A stretch of 64,000 nucleotides of DNA from JACVRW01 sp963827065. Lineage in GTDB: Bacteria > Actinomycetota > Thermoleophilia > Solirubrobacterales > Thermoleophilaceae. The translations under genes and the position numbers were made by a program. The stretch is taken from NCBI GenBank assembly GCA_963827065.1, contig CAWGZM010000014.1:1-64000 (forward strand), read 5' to 3'. Shown piece by piece: positions 52,967-61,965 of the stretch (its first letter is position 1; every line of letters starts with the position of its first letter). The notes below the pieces were generated by a model. It was not told the origin of the DNA. It worked only from the letters and a program-made list of their open reading frames with translations, and did no database searches.

Positions 52967-54802
52967 TCAGGTCGTCGAGAAGCGCATCGTGACCTCTTGG
53001 ACGCCCCCCTCCGTCTGGACGCGGAAAGAGTAGTCGCCGCGCTTGAAGACGCGCATCATGCGCGAATTGCCGAGCAGCACGTCCGCGGTCAGGCCGCGTG
53101 CGCCATGCTCCCGGGCGTACTCCACCAGTTCCGCATGCAGGATCCCTCCGAGGCCCAGTCCCTGCCAGTCGGGATCCACCATGTATGCGACCTCGGCCAG
53201 GCCGGTCGCAGGACTGAGGTAGTAGCAGCTGGCGGCCACGATGCGTTCGCGCGCCGAGGGTCCAACCACGGCGGCGAAAGCCATCTCCTCCTCGTAGTCG
53301 ACGCTGCACAGGTGTTGTGCAGCCGTATCGGTGAGCGAACTCAGCTTATGGAGGAAGCGCGTCTCCCGATCCTCCTCGCTGAGTCGATAGAAGAGGTCCT
53401 GCATCGCACGCGTGTCACTCGTGCGCGTCGGGCGCAGGCATACCTCGCGGCCGTCGCGCAGCCGGACATCGCGCACCTGAGCGACCGGGTAAGCGATCCG
53501 GCTGCGCAGTTGCTGCTCACGACCGACGAGGCCTCTCTCGATGGCGGCGTCGAGCAGCTCATTGCGGTCATCGGGATGTGCGATCTCGATCAGCGCGACC
53601 GCGCGCTCAGCCAGCGAGCGGCCGAACAGGTACGCGGTTCCGTACTCGGTGATCACCCAGTGCACGTCCGCCCGCGGGATCGTCACCGCCGCGTCGGGAC
53701 CAAGCTCGATCGAGATGGCGGATCGGCCCGCCGGGGTCCGCGAGGCAAGACAGATGATCGCCATCCCGCCGGGAGAGGCGAGGGCCCCGCGGTGGAAGGC
53801 CGGTCCTGTGGAGACGCCCCCGTAGAGCGCCCCATCGAGGCCTTCGGTGGAGACCTGTCCCGTAAGGTCGATGTTGAAGGCCTGGGTGACCGACACCATC
53901 CGCTCCCTGCTCGCGATGACCGCCGGGTCGCAGATGTATTGGATTGGATGAAAGGCGAAGCGGGGATCGTCGTCCACCAGGTCGTAGAGGCGCCTCGAGC
54001 CCATCGCCCAGCTGGTCGCAACCGGGCCCGTGACGACACCGGCGGCGACGAGATCGACGATCGGCTCCGTGATGACGTCCGAGTGGATAGCCAGATCGCG
54101 CCGGTTGGTCAGGTGGGCCAGCATCTCGTTCGGTACTCGGCCGAGCCCCACCTGAAGCGTGGAGCGATCGTCGATCAGGCGCGCGACATAGCGAGCAATC
54201 TGCTCGGCCACCTCGCCGGCGGGTTCGTGGAGGTACTCCACGACGGGGGTTTCGACCGGGACGAAACTCGCGATTCGATCGACCGGAATACGGCTGTCGC
54301 CGGCGGTGCGAGGCATAGCCGGATTCACCTCGGCAATGACCGTGCGCGCTGCGAGGGCCGCGGCCTTGGTCACGTCCACCGATATCCCCAGGCTGCAGGT
54401 GCCGTCGGGATCGGGTGGCGCGACCTGCACCATTGCGACATCAAGCGGGAGCTGCCCGTTGTGGAACAGTTCAGGGACGTCCCCGAGCGAGAGCGGCACG
54501 TACTCCACCAGCCCCGACTCGCGCAGGGTGGGCACGTCGTGCAGGTCGCGGACGTTGCGGCCGACGTAGAACACGCGATGCCGGTACTTGGTGTGGGGTG
54601 TGTCACCCGTGCTGATCCAATCGGTGAGGAAGTGCACGAGGACAACCCCCGCCTGCCTGGTCTCCTCCAAGGCATCCACCAGCGTCCGCGGAGTGGCACA
54701 AGCGCTACCGACGAAGACCCTGTCGCCAGGGCGCACGACCGAGACCGCCTCGGCCGCCGAAACCTGGCGGTCCCGCCAGTCGGCTGCCGCCTGGACACTC
54801 AT
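52967..54802 (-). CDS. acetyl-CoA hydrolase/CoA-transferase fused to GNAT domain
   Basis: A 611-residue fusion. Residues ~1-430 are an acetyl-CoA hydrolase/transferase of the Cat1/Ach1 type (RPGDRVFVGSACATPRTLVDAL, GLGRVPNEMLAHL, HSDVITEPIVDLVAAGV, WVITEYGTAYLFG). Residues ~450-611 are a GNAT acetyltransferase with the pyrophosphate loop DWQGLGLGGILHAELVEYA. The CoA part may move CoA between acetate and succinate; the GNAT part may acetylate or regulate. Such fusions are known in several bacteria. ATG 54802 is chosen because of TAGCCT 11 nt upstream. It lies 80 bases downstream of the aldehyde dehydrogenase gene, on the same strand. Confidence 0.9.
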   Translation of the reverse strand: MSVQAAADWRDRQVSAAEAVSVVRPGDRVFVGSACATPRTLVDALEETRQAGVVLVHFLTDWISTGDTPHTKYRHRVFYVGRNVRDLHDVPTLRESGLVEYVPLSLGDVPELFHNGQLPLDVAMVQVAPPDPDGTCSLGISVDVTKAAALAARTVIAEVNPAMPRTAGDSRIPVDRIASFVPVETPVVEYLHEPAGEVAEQIARYVARLIDDRSTLQVGLGRVPNEMLAHLTNRRDLAIHSDVITEPIVDLVAAGVVTGPVATSWAMGSRRLYDLVDDDPRFAFHPIQYICDPAVIASRERMVSVTQAFNIDLTGQVSTEGLDGALYGGVSTGPAFHRGALASPGGMAIICLASRTPAGRSAISIELGPDAAVTIPRADVHWVITEYGTAYLFGRSLAERAVALIEIAHPDDRNELLDAAIERGLVGREQQLRSRIAYPVAQVRDVRLRDGREVCLRPTRTSDTRAMQDLFYRLSEEDRETRFLHKLSSLTDTAAQHLCSVDYEEEMAFAAVVGPSARERIVAASCYYLSPATGLAEVAYMVDPDWQGLGLGGILHAELVEYAREHGARGLTADVLLGNSRMMRVFKRGDYSFRVQTEGGVQEVTMRFSTT

Positions 54803-54882
54803 GTGGCGCTCCAAGGCTACCCGCGCGCCGATGAGAGGGCTCGAACGGGCCTGCAGCCTTTGAGTTCTGCGCGACGGCAGGC

Positions 54883-56349
54883 TTACATGTTCACTGCGAT
54901 GTACTTCGTCTCGAGGAACTCCTCGAGGCCCTCCCTGCCGCCCTCACGGCCGATGCCCGACTGCTTGACGCCGCCGAACGGCGCGCCGGCGTTCGAGACC
55001 ATGCCCTGGTTGAGGCCGATCATGCCGGTCTCGAGCCCCTCGCACACGCGCAGCGCGCGCTTGATGTCACGCGTGAACACGTATGCGACGAGGCCGTACT
55101 CGGTGTCATTGGCACGGGCGATCGCGTCCTCCTCGGACTCGAACGCCGTGACCGGCGCCACGGGGCCGAAGATCTCCTCGCGCAGCACGCGCGCGTCGTC
55201 CGGCACGCTGCCGAGCACCGTCGGCGGGTAGAAGTAGCCACGCCCGTCCGGGATCTCGCCGCCTACCACGCAGGTGGCGCCCTTGTCGAGCGCGTCCTGG
55301 ACGAGCTCGGACACCTTCTCCCGCGAGGGCTGGTCGATCAGCGGGCCGACCTTCACGTCTTCCTCGGTGCCGCGCCCGATCTTGAGCGAGCCCATCTTCT
55401 CGGCCAGCCGGCGCTCGAACTCCTCGCGAACCGGCTCGGCCACGTGGAAGCGGTTCGCCGACGTGCAGGCCTCGCCGATGTTGCGCATCTTGGCGAGCAG
55501 CGCGCCGTCGACCGCCGAGTCGAGGTCGGCGTCGTCGAAGATCAGGAAGGGCGCGTTGCCGCCGAGCTCCATCGAGACCTTGAGCACGTTCTCGGCCGAC
55601 GCCTCGATCAGCTTGCGCCCGACCTCGGTCGAGCCCGTGAAGGACAGCTTGCGCAGGCGGCCGTCCTGGATCAGCGGCCCCGTGGTCGAGCCCGACGACG
55701 ACGTCGTGATGATGTTGACGACGCCTCCGGGTAGGCCCGCCTCCTCGAGGATCTGGGCCATCGCCAGCATCGACAGCGGCGTCTGCTGCGCCGGCTTGAT
55801 CACGGAGGTGCAGCCGGCGGCGAGCGCCGGACTCACCTTGCGAGTGCCCATCGCCATCGGGAAGTTCCAGGGCGTGATCATCAGCGAAGGCCCGACCGGC
55901 TGCTTCATCACGAGCACGCGGCTGGTGCCGTTCGCGAACTGCTTGTAGTTGCCCTCGATCCGGAGCGCCTCGCCCGAGAACCAGCGGAAGAAGTCCGCCG
56001 CGTAGGCGATCTCCGCCTTCGACTCGGCCACCGGCTTGCCCATCTCGAGCGTCATCAGGGTGGCGAGCTCGTCGGCACGCTGCATCATCAGCTCGAACGC
56101 CTTCCAGAGGATCCCGGCACGGTCGTTGGGCGGCGTGGCGGCCCACTCGGCCTGCATCTCGACGGCCGTGTCAAGCGCGGCCATGGCGTCCTCGGGGGTG
56201 GCGTCGGCCACCTCGGCGATCGGCTCCTCGGTCGACGGGTCGATCACCTCGAGGGTGGCCGAGCCGCTGGCATCGCGCCACTCACCGCCTATGTAGAGCT
56301 GCTTCTGGACGCTGTCTACGACTGACTGTTCCTGGGTGGCGATGCTCAT
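54883..56349 (-). CDS. gabD: NAD(P)-dependent aldehyde dehydrogenase, succinate-semialdehyde type
   Basis: A 488-residue ALDH. The coenzyme region is SLMITPWNFPMAMGTRKV; the catalytic glutamate is in MELGGNAPFLIFDDADLDSA, and the nucleophile cysteine in NIGEACTSANRF. The overall sequence is closest to succinate-semialdehyde dehydrogenases (GabD), which oxidise succinate semialdehyde to succinate. Its start overlaps the stop of the ThDP enzyme by four bases, so the two are made together. This pairing is the main clue for the ThDP enzyme's role. Confidence 0.9.
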   Translation of the reverse strand: MSIATQEQSVVDSVQKQLYIGGEWRDASGSATLEVIDPSTEEPIAEVADATPEDAMAALDTAVEMQAEWAATPPNDRAGILWKAFELMMQRADELATLMTLEMGKPVAESKAEIAYAADFFRWFSGEALRIEGNYKQFANGTSRVLVMKQPVGPSLMITPWNFPMAMGTRKVSPALAAGCTSVIKPAQQTPLSMLAMAQILEEAGLPGGVVNIITTSSSGSTTGPLIQDGRLRKLSFTGSTEVGRKLIEASAENVLKVSMELGGNAPFLIFDDADLDSAVDGALLAKMRNIGEACTSANRFHVAEPVREEFERRLAEKMGSLKIGRGTEEDVKVGPLIDQPSREKVSELVQDALDKGATCVVGGEIPDGRGYFYPPTVLGSVPDDARVLREEIFGPVAPVTAFESEEDAIARANDTEYGLVAYVFTRDIKRALRVCEGLETGMIGLNQGMVSNAGAPFGGVKQSGIGREGGREGLEEFLETKYIAVNM

Positions 56350-57989
56350 GTGGCAACGGTCTCCGTTCCTAGTTCCTCAGAGATTGCGACGTCCAGCGAA
56401 TAGTCGATCGGCAGCACGATCAGCGAGGGGACGTCCAGGGTGAGCGCGTGGCGCAGGTGGGCGCCGAAGTCATCGGCCGCCTCGCAGCGCCAGCCCGGCA
56501 TCCCGAAGCCCTCGGCGAGCTTCACGAAGTCGGGGTTGGAGAAGTCCGTCCCGAAGTGGCTGCCGAAGCGCTTGTCCTGCTTCCAGACGATCGAGCCGTA
56601 TTGCGAGTTCTCCCAGATCACGTTGACGATGGGCGTGCCGAGCCGCACCGCGGTCTCGAGCTCCTGGCAGTTCATCAGGAAGCCGCCGTCGCCGTTGACG
56701 GTCACCACATTGCGTCGCGGGTGCACGAGCTTCGCCGCGATCGCGGCCGGCACCGCGAAGCCCATGCCCGCGAGCCCGTTCGCGATCAGCACGGTATTCG
56801 GCTCGTAGGCCGGGAACATGCGCCCGATCCAGAGCTTGTGCAGGCCGACGTCCGAGACCAGGATGTCCTCGCGCCCGAGCGCCTGGCGGATCTCCCAGAG
56901 GGCACGCGGCGGCTGCATCGGGAAGGAGTCGTCGTCCTTGGCCTGCTCGAAGCGGCCCAGCACCACCTCCCGCAGCTTCGCCGAGCCGCCCTGGTGCGGC
57001 ACGTGCCTGCACTCCTCGCCGAGCCGCGCGAGCACGTGGTAGATGTCGCCGACGAGCTCGACCTCGGGCATGAAGTAGGCGTCCGTCTCGGCGGGCTCCG
57101 AGTCGATGCAGATGATGCGCTTGTCGCGGTGCGGGTTCCAGGTCTCGGGCGACTGCTCGACGAGGTCGTAGCCGATCGCAAGCACCACGTCGGCCTCGTC
57201 GAAGCCGGCCATGTCGTAGTCGCCCGACTGCAGGCCCACCGAGCCGAGCGCCTTGGGGCTGTCGGGCGGCAGCAGGCCCTTGCCCATGAAGGTCTCCGCG
57301 ACGGGAATGCCGGTGGCCCGCACGAACTCGCGCAGCGCCGGCGCGGCGTTCGCCCGCACCACGCCGTTGCCCGCCAGCGCCACCGGCCGCACCGCGCCGC
57401 GGATCAGCTCGGCCGCCCTGAGCAGCTCGCGCGCGGCCGGCTCCGAGACCACCGGGCGCCGGCGCGGCAGCGGCTCCTCGTCGACCTCGGCGGCCATCAC
57501 GTCCTCGGGCAGCTCGATGTGGGTCGCGCCCGGTTTCTCGCCCTCGGCCACCTTGAAGGCCTTGCGCACGACCTCGGGGATGATCGCCGGGTCCGTGAGG
57601 CGCGCGTTCCACTTGGTGATCGGCCGCATGACGCGCAGCAGGTCGATGTACTGGTGCGACTCCTTGTGCATCCGCTCCAGGTCGCCCTGGCCCGTGAGCG
57701 CCACGAGCGGCGCGCGGTCGAGATAGGCGTCCGCCACCGCGGTCACGAGGTTGAGCGCGCCCGGGCCGAGCGTGCCGAGGCAGACGCCAGCGTGGCCGGT
57801 GAGGCGGCCGTAGACGTCGGCCATGTACGCGCCGCCCTGCTCGTGGCGGACCGGCACGAACTCGATCGACGAGCGCGAGAGCGACTCGTTGAGGTCGAGT
57901 GTCTCCTCTCCGGGGATCCCGAAGACGTGCTTGACGCCCTCGGCCTCGAGGCACTCGACGAAGACGTCGCTCGCTTTGCGTTCAGCCAT
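56346..57989 (-). CDS. ThDP-dependent enzyme, acetolactate synthase-like
   Basis: A 547-residue ThDP enzyme of the acetolactate synthase/2-oxo acid decarboxylase family. Glu50 in VRHEQGGAYMAD is the cofactor-activating residue, the ThDP/Mg site is NGDGGFLMNCQELETA with the Asn loop near residues 435-465, and the middle domain has GATHIELPEDVMAA. By name it would be an acetolactate synthase large subunit, but it has no partner small subunit and is coupled to a semialdehyde dehydrogenase. An alternative is a 2-oxoglutarate decarboxylase, as shown for similar pairs in cyanobacteria. ATG with TACGCT 9 nt upstream. Confidence 0.88.
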   Translation of the reverse strand: MAERKASDVFVECLEAEGVKHVFGIPGEETLDLNESLSRSSIEFVPVRHEQGGAYMADVYGRLTGHAGVCLGTLGPGALNLVTAVADAYLDRAPLVALTGQGDLERMHKESHQYIDLLRVMRPITKWNARLTDPAIIPEVVRKAFKVAEGEKPGATHIELPEDVMAAEVDEEPLPRRRPVVSEPAARELLRAAELIRGAVRPVALAGNGVVRANAAPALREFVRATGIPVAETFMGKGLLPPDSPKALGSVGLQSGDYDMAGFDEADVVLAIGYDLVEQSPETWNPHRDKRIICIDSEPAETDAYFMPEVELVGDIYHVLARLGEECRHVPHQGGSAKLREVVLGRFEQAKDDDSFPMQPPRALWEIRQALGREDILVSDVGLHKLWIGRMFPAYEPNTVLIANGLAGMGFAVPAAIAAKLVHPRRNVVTVNGDGGFLMNCQELETAVRLGTPIVNVIWENSQYGSIVWKQDKRFGSHFGTDFSNPDFVKLAEGFGMPGWRCEAADDFGAHLRHALTLDVPSLIVLPIDYSLDVAISEELGTETVAT

Positions 57990-57998
57990 CGGAGTAGG

Positions 57999-58004
57999 AG
58001 CGTA
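57999..58004 (-). promoter_or_regulatory. -10 element of the ThDP enzyme operon
   Basis: TACGCT on the minus strand, 9 nt before the ATG of the ThDP enzyme. Confidence 0.5.
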
Positions 58005-58015
58005 CCCGGCGTCGG

Positions 58016-58021
58016 TAAGTT
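58016..58021 (+). promoter_or_regulatory. -10 element of the hydrolase-cyclase gene
   Basis: TAAGTT, 6 nt before the GTG start. The divergent starts are 39 bases apart and each has its own -10. Confidence 0.5.
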
Positions 58022-58027
58022 GATTCC

Positions 58028-59350
58028 GTGCCTCCCGTGGCCCGCTACGCCAAGAGCGGCGACCTGCACATCGCCTACATCGTGGAGGGAGACGGACCCA
58101 TCGACCTGATGTGGATTCCGCCCTGGATCTCGCAGGTCGAGTACCTCTGGTCCGAGCGCTCGCTCATGCGCGTGATGCGGCGGATCACGAGCTTCGCGCG
58201 CTTCATCACCTTCGACCGGCGCGGCTCGGGCCTCTCGGACCCGTTCTTCGGCGCCCCGACGCTCGAGGACCAGATGGACGATCTGATCGCCGTGATGGAT
58301 GCCGTCGGCTCGGAGCGCGTCGCGATCGTCGGCACCCTCGAGGGCGGCCCGATGGCGACCATGTTCGCCGCCACACACCCCGACCGCGTGAGCGCCCTCG
58401 TTCTCTATGCCACCTTCGCGCGGGCCACCTGGGCGCCCGGCTACGAGTTCGCCTGGCCCGCCGAGGTGCGCGACGCGCACATGGCCGAGCTCGTCGAGCA
58501 CTGGGGCGAGGGTCGCGTCGTGGCCGGCGTGGCGCCGAGCGAGGCGAGCGATCCCGGCTTCATGGAGTGGGGCGGCCGGCTCGAGCGGCTGGCCGCCTCG
58601 CCTTCCACGATCCGGCGCCTCATGCACCTGATCGGCGAGTTCGACGTGCGCGACGTGCTGCCCTCGATCCGCGTGCCGACGCTCGTGATGCACCGCTGCG
58701 GGGACTCGTTCCTCAAGATCGAGCACTCGCGCTACCTGGCCGAGCAGATCCCGGGTGCGCGCTACGTGGAGCTCGAGGGCAGCGACAACATGTTCTCGCT
58801 GGGCGACAGCGAGGCGCTGCTCGGAGAGATCGAGGAGCACCTGACCGGCGTGCGCCACGTGCACGAGCCGGACCGCATGCTGGCGACGGTGTTGTTCACC
58901 GACATCTGCGACTCGACCCGCCAGGCGGCAGAAATGGGCGACAGCGACTGGCGCTCGCTGCTCGAGCGCCACGACGCTCTCTTCCGCCACGCGCTCGATC
59001 GTCATCGCGGCCGCGAGGTCAAGCGCACGGGCGACGGCTTCCTCGCCACCTTCGACGGCCCGGCGCGGGCGATCCGCTGTGCGGCCTCGCTGGCGGAGGC
59101 GATGGGGTCGCTCGGCATCCAGGTGCGCGCCGGCCTCCACACGGGCGAGCTCGAGGTGATGGACGGCGACCTCGGCGGGCTCGCGGTGCACATCGCCGCG
59201 CGCGTGCTGGACCGCGCCTCGCCGAGCGAGGTCCTCGTGTCGGGAACGGTGAAGGACCTCGTCGTCGGATCCGGGATCGACTTCGAGGACCGCGGTGAGC
59301 ACGAGCTCCGTGGCGTGCCCGGCGAATGGCGCCTGTACGCGGTTTCGTGA
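58028..59350 (+). CDS. alpha/beta-hydrolase-like domain fused to class III nucleotide cyclase
   Basis: A 440-residue fusion. Residues ~1-275 fold like an alpha/beta hydrolase, but the nucleophile elbow reads VGTLEGG (101-107), with Leu104 where Ser is expected, and the usual histidine seems to be Asn254 (GSDNMF), so it is probably not catalytic. Residues ~285-440 are a class III cyclase: LFTDICDST (Asp292), VKRTGDGFLATF (Lys332, Asp336). The transition-state Asn is His388 in AVHIAARV, while Arg392 is kept. It would make cAMP or cGMP in response to a ligand. GTG start 6 nt after TAAGTT. Confidence 0.85.
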   Translation: MPPVARYAKSGDLHIAYIVEGDGPIDLMWIPPWISQVEYLWSERSLMRVMRRITSFARFITFDRRGSGLSDPFFGAPTLEDQMDDLIAVMDAVGSERVAIVGTLEGGPMATMFAATHPDRVSALVLYATFARATWAPGYEFAWPAEVRDAHMAELVEHWGEGRVVAGVAPSEASDPGFMEWGGRLERLAASPSTIRRLMHLIGEFDVRDVLPSIRVPTLVMHRCGDSFLKIEHSRYLAEQIPGARYVELEGSDNMFSLGDSEALLGEIEEHLTGVRHVHEPDRMLATVLFTDICDSTRQAAEMGDSDWRSLLERHDALFRHALDRHRGREVKRTGDGFLATFDGPARAIRCAASLAEAMGSLGIQVRAGLHTGELEVMDGDLGGLAVHIAARVLDRASPSEVLVSGTVKDLVVGSGIDFEDRGEHELRGVPGEWRLYAVS

Positions 59351-59392
59351 GACCGAGCGCTACCTTGCCCCGTATAGCGCGTTAGAGGACTC

Positions 59393-60769
59393 GTGCGCCG
59401 AATCAGCCTGCTCACAGCTCTTGCAGCACTCCTGCTTGCCGTGCCGGCCGCGGCGGACGCCGCCGTGCGTCACGTCCTGAAGGGCGCCGGCTTCGGGCAC
59501 GGCATCGGCATGAGCCAGTACGGCGCCTACGGCTACGCGCTCGAGGGCAGCGGCTACAAGGGGATCCTGGACCACTACTACAAGGGCACGCAGCTCCAGT
59601 CCGCGCCCGGGCGACCGGTGCGCGTGCTGCTGCAGCCGAGCGACCCCTACATCCGCTTCCGCGGCGCCACGAGCGCGAACGGTGAGGCGCTCAGCAGGGC
59701 GACCACCTACGTAGCGCGCCGCTCGGGCTCCGGCATCGTGCTGAAGACGAGCGGCGGCAGGCGCGTCGGCCGCTTCCCCGGCACGCTGAGCGCAAGTGCC
59801 GGCGGCACCGACCCCGTGCGACTGCTCGGCCCCGCGCTCAACTCGATCAGCGACGGCCTCTACCGCGGAGCGATCGAGGTCCGCCCCGACGTTGGCGGAG
59901 TCACGGCCATCAACGTGATCGAGCTCGACGCTTACGTGAAGGGCGTTGTCGCCGGTGAGATGCCCAGCTCGTGGCCGCTCGAGGCGCTCAAGGTGCAGGC
60001 GGTTGCGGCGCGCACCTATGCGCTCGCGACGCGCAAGACGACCGGCACCTTCGACCAGTATCCCGACACGCGCTCGCAGGTCTACAAGGGCGTCAGCGGC
60101 GAGAGCGTGCGCTCGAACGCCGCCGTAGACCAGACCGGCAAGCAGATCCTCACCTACGGCGGCCAGCCGGCCGTGACCTACTACTTCTCGACCTCGGGTG
60201 GCCACACCGAGAACGTCGAGTACTCGTTCGTCGGCTCGCTCTCGAAGCCGTGGCTCGTCGGCGTGCCCGACCCGTACGACTACCACTCTCCCTACCACCG
60301 CTGGCAGCGCGCCTTCTCGGCGGCGTCCCTCGACTCCGCGCTGGGGGCGCCGGGCCGCTTCAAGCAGCTGAAGGTGCTGCAGCGCGGCGTGTCGCCGCGC
60401 GTCGTCCGCGCGCGGGTCGCCGGCACGAGCGGCTCGCGCACGGTCACGGGCCCGCAAGTGCGCGCTGCGCTCGGGCTCCCCGACACCTGGTTCACGGACG
60501 TGCGCGTGCGGAGCTCCGCCGTGCGGCCTCGCTCAGCTCGGCCCTCGAGCTGGGGACCGCCGGCGCGGGTGCTCGCGCTCGCCGGCGACTTCCGGCCGGC
60601 CCCGCGCGGGCGCCGGCTGGCCGTCCAACGGAAGACGGCGCACGGCTGGCGCACGGTGCGGCGCGTCAGGACGCACCGGCACGGGCGCTACCGCGCGCCG
60701 GTCGGCTCGCCCGGCGTGTTCCGGGTCAAGGGCGGCTCGGTCGCCGGCCCGGCCGTGCGCGTGCGGTGA
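59393..60769 (+). CDS. secreted SpoIID/LytB-domain protein
   Basis: A 458-residue exported protein. A signal peptide (SLLTALAALLLAVPAAADA) is followed by GAGFGHGIGMSQYGAYGYA and a SpoIID/LytB domain (YVKGVVAGEMPSSWPLEALKVQAVAARTYAL, YFSTSGGHTENVEYSF). SpoIID is a lytic transglycosylase in sporulating bacteria; related proteins in non-sporulators act on the wall. The C-terminal ~90 residues are Arg-rich and look cationic. It starts at GTG after AGAGGA. The next gene overlaps its stop (GTGA), so the pair is coupled. Confidence 0.88.
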   Translation: MRRISLLTALAALLLAVPAAADAAVRHVLKGAGFGHGIGMSQYGAYGYALEGSGYKGILDHYYKGTQLQSAPGRPVRVLLQPSDPYIRFRGATSANGEALSRATTYVARRSGSGIVLKTSGGRRVGRFPGTLSASAGGTDPVRLLGPALNSISDGLYRGAIEVRPDVGGVTAINVIELDAYVKGVVAGEMPSSWPLEALKVQAVAARTYALATRKTTGTFDQYPDTRSQVYKGVSGESVRSNAAVDQTGKQILTYGGQPAVTYYFSTSGGHTENVEYSFVGSLSKPWLVGVPDPYDYHSPYHRWQRAFSAASLDSALGAPGRFKQLKVLQRGVSPRVVRARVAGTSGSRTVTGPQVRAALGLPDTWFTDVRVRSSAVRPRSARPSSWGPPARVLALAGDFRPAPRGRRLAVQRKTAHGWRTVRRVRTHRHGRYRAPVGSPGVFRVKGGSVAGPAVRVR

Positions 60770-61965
60770 GGGCGCGGCTGCTGCTCCTGACCGTCGTCGC
60801 CGTCCTCGCCGGAGACCACGCGCAGGCCCAGCAGCAGCCGCTGACGCTCACCGCGGGCACACGCGAGACGGGCTACATCGATCTGCGCCTGCGCTCCGCC
60901 CCGGGGGTGGCGGTCACGATCAGCGAGGGGACGGAGCCGGTCGCCGAGCTCACCCCGGCCGGCTCGTCCACCGCTCTGCGGCGCGCGGTGCAGTGGCGCT
61001 GCGACCGGCGCATGCGCACCTTCACCGCCACGAGCGCCGATGGGCAGACCGCGAGCGCCGAGGTGCGCACGCCGTCGTGCGCACGGCGGCTCGCCGTCAA
61101 GGCCCCGCGCAGCGCTCGCAGCGGGCGCTCGGTCCCCCTGCGGCTCGTCGACCGCTGGCGCCTCGGCGGGCTCGAGGCGCGCCTGTGCGTCGAGCCGCCC
61201 GGCGGCCCGGCGGGTTGCCGCCGCAAGCGCGTCGGCGCCGGGCGGCGTGGAGAGGCCGCCCGCTTCCGGGCGCTGCGGCCGGGCGGCTGGCGGGTCGAGG
61301 CGAACACGCGCTGGGGCAGCGCCGAGCGCGTCGTGCGCGCGAGCAACCCGGGCGGCCGGCTGCGCCTGCTTGCCACGGGCGACTCGATGATTCAGATCAT
61401 CGACGGCTTCCTCAAGCAGCGGCTCGCCCCGCGGGTGCGCGTTCGCAGCGACGCTCACATCAGCACCGGCATCTCGAAGCCGTCGCTGCTCGACTGGCAG
61501 GCGCAGGCACGGCGCCAGGCGGCCCGCCGGCCCGACGTGGTCGTGATGTTCCTCGGCGCGAATGACGGCTTCCCGATGGGCGACGCTGCGTGCTGCAACA
61601 ACGAGGCCTGGATCGCCGAGTACGCGCGGCGGGCGCGCGGGATGATGCGGAGCTACGGCCGCGGCGGCAGGACGCGCGTTTACTGGCTCCTGCTGCCGAC
61701 CCCGCGCGGCGGCTTCTTCCGCGAGACCTTTCCGGCCGTCAACGCGGCCATCAGGCGCGCCGCGGCCGGTGCGCCGCGCGACGTTCGCGTGATCGACCTG
61801 GTCGATGTGTTCACGCCCGGCGGCCGTTACCGCGACTCGATGCCGGTCGGCGGCCGCGAGCAACGCGTGCGCCAGGGCGACGGCGTCCACCTGAACACGA
61901 CCGGCGCCTCAGTGGCTGCCAACGTGATCACCCGGACGCTGCGGCGTGAGCGGATCCTGCGCTGA
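60766..61965 (+). CDS. secreted SGNH/DUF459-type hydrolase
   Basis: A 399-residue exported protein: signal peptide (LLLLTVVAVLAGDHAQAQ), a ~170-residue N-terminal part with beta strands and several cysteines (VQWRCDRRM, TPSCARRL, RLCVEPPGGPAGCRR), then an SGNH hydrolase with ATGDSMIQIIDG, GANDG and DGVHLNTTG. DUF459 proteins are often near MBOAT acyltransferases, as here, and probably act on O-acyl groups of a surface glycan. GTG start overlaps the previous stop. It converges on the other SGNH gene with 38 bases of overlap. Confidence 0.87.
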   Translation: MRARLLLLTVVAVLAGDHAQAQQQPLTLTAGTRETGYIDLRLRSAPGVAVTISEGTEPVAELTPAGSSTALRRAVQWRCDRRMRTFTATSADGQTASAEVRTPSCARRLAVKAPRSARSGRSVPLRLVDRWRLGGLEARLCVEPPGGPAGCRRKRVGAGRRGEAARFRALRPGGWRVEANTRWGSAERVVRASNPGGRLRLLATGDSMIQIIDGFLKQRLAPRVRVRSDAHISTGISKPSLLDWQAQARRQAARRPDVVVMFLGANDGFPMGDAACCNNEAWIAEYARRARGMMRSYGRGGRTRVYWLLLPTPRGGFFRETFPAVNAAIRRAAAGAPRDVRVIDLVDVFTPGGRYRDSMPVGGREQRVRQGDGVHLNTTGASVAANVITRTLRRERILR

